From: Croceibacterium xixiisoli
GTDB taxonomy: Bacteria > Pseudomonadota > Alphaproteobacteria > Sphingomonadales > Sphingomonadaceae
Length of the DNA: 64,000 bases
Direction: 5' to 3'
Assembly: GCF_009827305.1 (NCBI RefSeq)
Contig: NZ_WTYJ01000003.1
Coordinates: 401,184 to 465,183, forward strand
A program made the translations under genes and the position numbers. Shown here piece by piece: positions 62,127 to 64,000 of the stretch. The notes beneath the pieces were generated by a model. The model did not search any database. It was not told the DNA's origin and saw only the letters and a program-made list of their open reading frames with translations. Positions within the stretch are counted from its first letter, which is position 1. Every line of letters starts with the position of its first letter.

Positions 62127-62739
62127 GACCGTTCTCCAAACTTGGCTACCACTCCTAACGTCCACTGGCGAATTTTGGTGACGAAGGATGAGACCAGTCG
62201 ACTGAGTTACCGGATAGGCAGTGCAATAGGGCTTGGTTTCCCAGTCTTATAGAGCATCACTGCTGCGACATTTAATTTCACGGAATTGAAACTTTATTCA
62301 TAAAAGATAGTTTTAATTTCTTGTAATAAAATTACGTTCATAAAATTTGTATTTTTCCTGAATTTTTGAAATCTTGCTTCCGCCACCCCTCAGCGCGCGC
62401 TTATCCCCCCGCCTCGCCCGCGCACTTAATATGTGGGGTTTGATGCAGATCTCGGGCCGACGCGCTGGCCGGCTGGTCCCGTAAGCGAATAGCAAAAAAC
62501 GGCCGCCGACCGCTGATGCGGTATGATGCAGCTGAAGCCCCCTTTGCGCGAGCTCTCAGCGTACACCACGCCCGTCGCTTGGCACGGCCCTTGCTCCTGG
62601 CCCCCTGGACACCCCGGGGCGGCGCAGCCGCCCCTGCGCGACGGCGCCAACTGGTGCCTCGCGGAGGAGAAGTGCCGTCATTTCGGCCGGGGGTCAGAAA
62701 CAAATCAGAGCCTGAGGGCGCAAAGCGTCCTCAGTCCTT
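62127..62739. other. AT-rich then GC-rich stretch between DUF2171 and the replication-type gene
   Basis: No gene is supported. 62265-62370 is strongly AT-rich with two TTCATAAAA repeats (62297-62305, 62337-62345). 62400-62700 is GC-rich with a perfect inverted repeat GGGGCGGC-GCA-GCCGCCCC (62616-62634). The mix beside a possible replication protein could mark an origin, but this is only a suggestion. Confidence 0.45.
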
Positions 62740-63555
62740 TTATCCTTTAGTTCTGAGCAGGGGGTACAATGCCAGTCTGGCACTCGCACTCTGACCATCA
62801 GAGCCCTCGAGCATCGCCATGTGCTGGCGCATGGCTTCGACATCACCGCCGTACATATGCTCGATACGCGCCGCTGCCGAAGCGCCAGCGAGCGCGCGAC
62901 GATTGACCTGGTTGGCGGAGCCCTTCGCCGACAGCGCGCCTGTGACGCCCTTGAGCAGCCGTTCGGCCTTGATCGCCATGCGATTGGGAACGGCGCCTGA
63001 GCCTGTCATGCGCCTGGCTGTCTCGCGCAGCTTGTCGCCCAGCTTCTGCCGCAGCGTACGCAGGATCTCGATCGGAAGACCGGCCAGGTCGATGAAATAG
63101 GAATTGCTCGTCTGCTGGCGCTGCGGGCCTTCGCCCTTGGCGTTACCGGTCTTGACCGTCCGGCGCACCCAATCAACGATCTTCTGCCGGCGCAACGCCT
63201 CCAGCTGGCGCACCACAGTGCGCCGAGAGAGCCTGCTGCGTTTGGCGATCGTATCGAGGCACGGATCGCAGCGGCCGCTTTTGCCATCCATCACGCTGAA
63301 CAGTGCTTCGAGCACCGCCCGGGCGTTCATCGAGATCGGCAGCTGCTTGCCCGCTTCCCGGATGTGATCCGAGTATCGCACCACAGTACGGGTGAACACG
63401 TCGAAGAACTTCAGCGCGTTTTCGTTCTTCGCGCTCGGCTCCCAGTGGATTGCCGAGACCTGCGCGCGCGGGTCATCGACGTCATAGCTCTTGCGCCAGG
63501 TTGCGCTGCGATCGCGCGAGACGGTAAAGGATGCCGCAGGGGAGGGCGCGTTCAT
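62740..63555 (-). CDS. Winged-helix replication-type protein
   Basis: A 271-residue protein with a winged helix near residues 85-135 (ARAVLEALFSVMDGKSGRCD, DTIAKRSRLSRRTVVRQLEA). The layout resembles plasmid and phage replication initiators or helix-turn-helix proteins of integrative elements. It takes the place of P2 gene A between the integrase and the accessory block. No primase or nicking motif is seen, so the role is inferred. Confidence 0.6.
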   Translation of the reverse strand: MNAPSPAASFTVSRDRSATWRKSYDVDDPRAQVSAIHWEPSAKNENALKFFDVFTRTVVRYSDHIREAGKQLPISMNARAVLEALFSVMDGKSGRCDPCLDTIAKRSRLSRRTVVRQLEALRRQKIVDWVRRTVKTGNAKGEGPQRQQTSNSYFIDLAGLPIEILRTLRQKLGDKLRETARRMTGSGAVPNRMAIKAERLLKGVTGALSAKGSANQVNRRALAGASAAARIEHMYGGDVEAMRQHMAMLEGSDGQSASARLALYPLLRTKG

Positions 63556-63586
63556 GCCGCGCCTCCCTCTGTGACTGTGCGCTGCT

Positions 63587-64000
63587 CTAGCGGCGCGGGC
63601 CTTCTAGCAGCGCCATGGCCGGCGGCATATCCGCCAGCAGCAAATCGGCCCATTCCTGCGCGATCTCGCGCCGGCGCGGCATGTAGGCTGCCCGGTTGTA
63701 GCTCGCCTCCACACCTTCGGGGATATGGGCCAGCATCAGATCGATGATTGCCCGATCGCCGGCCAAGCCTTGCGCCTGGGCGCGTTCGTTCATGACCGTC
63801 GAGAAGGTCGAGCGCCAGCCATGCGGCACATGGCGGCCGTGGGCAATCAGCCGGTTGTAGAGATAGCCTACCGCATTCTCGCTGAGCGGCTTGTGCACGT
63901 GCCGCTGGCTGGGAAAGACGAGGCGGCTGTAGGGATTGAACGCCTTGGCTGCCTGCAGCACTTCCACCGCCTGACGCGAGAGCGGCAGCATGAAGTCGAA
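63587..64000 (-). CDS. Tyrosine integrase, C-terminal part (start outside window)
   Basis: The last 137 residues of a P4-type phage integrase. LPLSRQAVEVLQAAK leads to the HxxR box VPHGWRSTFSTVMNERAQ, and EGVEASYNRAAYMPRRREI holds the catalytic Tyr. The gene continues beyond the right edge. Its place on the far side of Q and the cos candidate is where the P2 map puts int, so it is probably the prophage's own integrase. Confidence 0.88.
   Translation of the reverse strand, partial: FDFMLPLSRQAVEVLQAAKAFNPYSRLVFPSQRHVHKPLSENAVGYLYNRLIAHGRHVPHGWRSTFSTVMNERAQAQGLAGDRAIIDLMLAHIPEGVEASYNRAAYMPRRREIAQEWADLLLADMPPAMALLEGPRR

Noticed and set aside
62401..62750. Open frames on both strands in the GC-rich part
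   Set aside because: Compositional artefacts: Arg/Ala/Pro-rich translations without family features.
1..64000. tRNA, rRNA, CRISPR arrays and insertion sequences
   Set aside because: Scanned by eye for T-loop patterns, regular spaced repeats and transposase motifs; none convincing.

Overview
The window looks like chromosome from a sphingomonad (Sphingomonadales, Alphaproteobacteria). Grounds: high GC with strong third-position GC bias, a TonB-dependent receptor, TorF-type porin, DUF2171, DUF6894 and DUF465 small proteins, and CtrA-network regulators typical of the class. This placement rests on gene content and style, not on a database search.

Region 1 (1-24.4 kb) is host chromosome. It holds the end of a TonB-dependent receptor; an AT-rich islet with a RelA/SpoT-domain gene broken by a one-base frameshift; a lone OmpR-type response regulator; a DUF695/RraB-type protein; a three-domain Aas acyltransferase/acyl-ACP synthetase; a fatty-acid hydroxylase with an overlapping TetR regulator; a dmeRF-like metal efflux pair with a G-tract operator; a TorF porin; the complete kdpFABCDE potassium system preceded by a 27-residue membrane peptide; a GH130 glycoside phosphorylase; exonuclease III; and a formate/nitrite-type transporter.

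Region 2 (about 25.4 kb to beyond the right edge) is a P2-like prophage of at least 38 kb. Read right to left it follows the P2 map: integrase (cut by the window end), replication-type winged-helix protein, an accessory block (Hsp20, DUF465, DUF2171, cold-shock-like and small proteins), a candidate cos site, portal Q and terminase P, then O N M L X, holin, endolysin, spanins, R, S, then J I H and tail-fibre genes, a Dam methylase, V W FI FII E E' T U D, a mixed cargo block, a repressor with divergent early operon, and Ogr and AlpA proteins. The P2 order is changed in one place: V-W lies next to FI instead of between S and J.

The most interesting observation is a repeated 28-bp dyad, GCATTGGGA-N10-TCCCAATGC, found in front of the first gene of every late operon (P-Q, O-S, J-dam, V-D) and in front of a decayed extra copy of J. 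In the four cases P, J, J' and V its centre lies about 55-58 bp before the start codon. It is a good candidate for the binding site of the Ogr-type activator at 27.2-27.5 kb. The second is at the S-J boundary, where a fused relic of a second J start and a second S end shows that two different cargo modules have been stacked at one locus. The prophage also carries a GapR-type protein fused to a winged-helix domain and a SciP-like protein, both relatives of alphaproteobacterial cell-cycle chromosome regulators. An Hsp20 gene sits behind a recognisable ROSE RNA thermometer.

No rRNA, tRNA, CRISPR array or insertion sequence was recognised. The right end of the prophage and its attachment site lie outside the window; the left end is not defined to the base.
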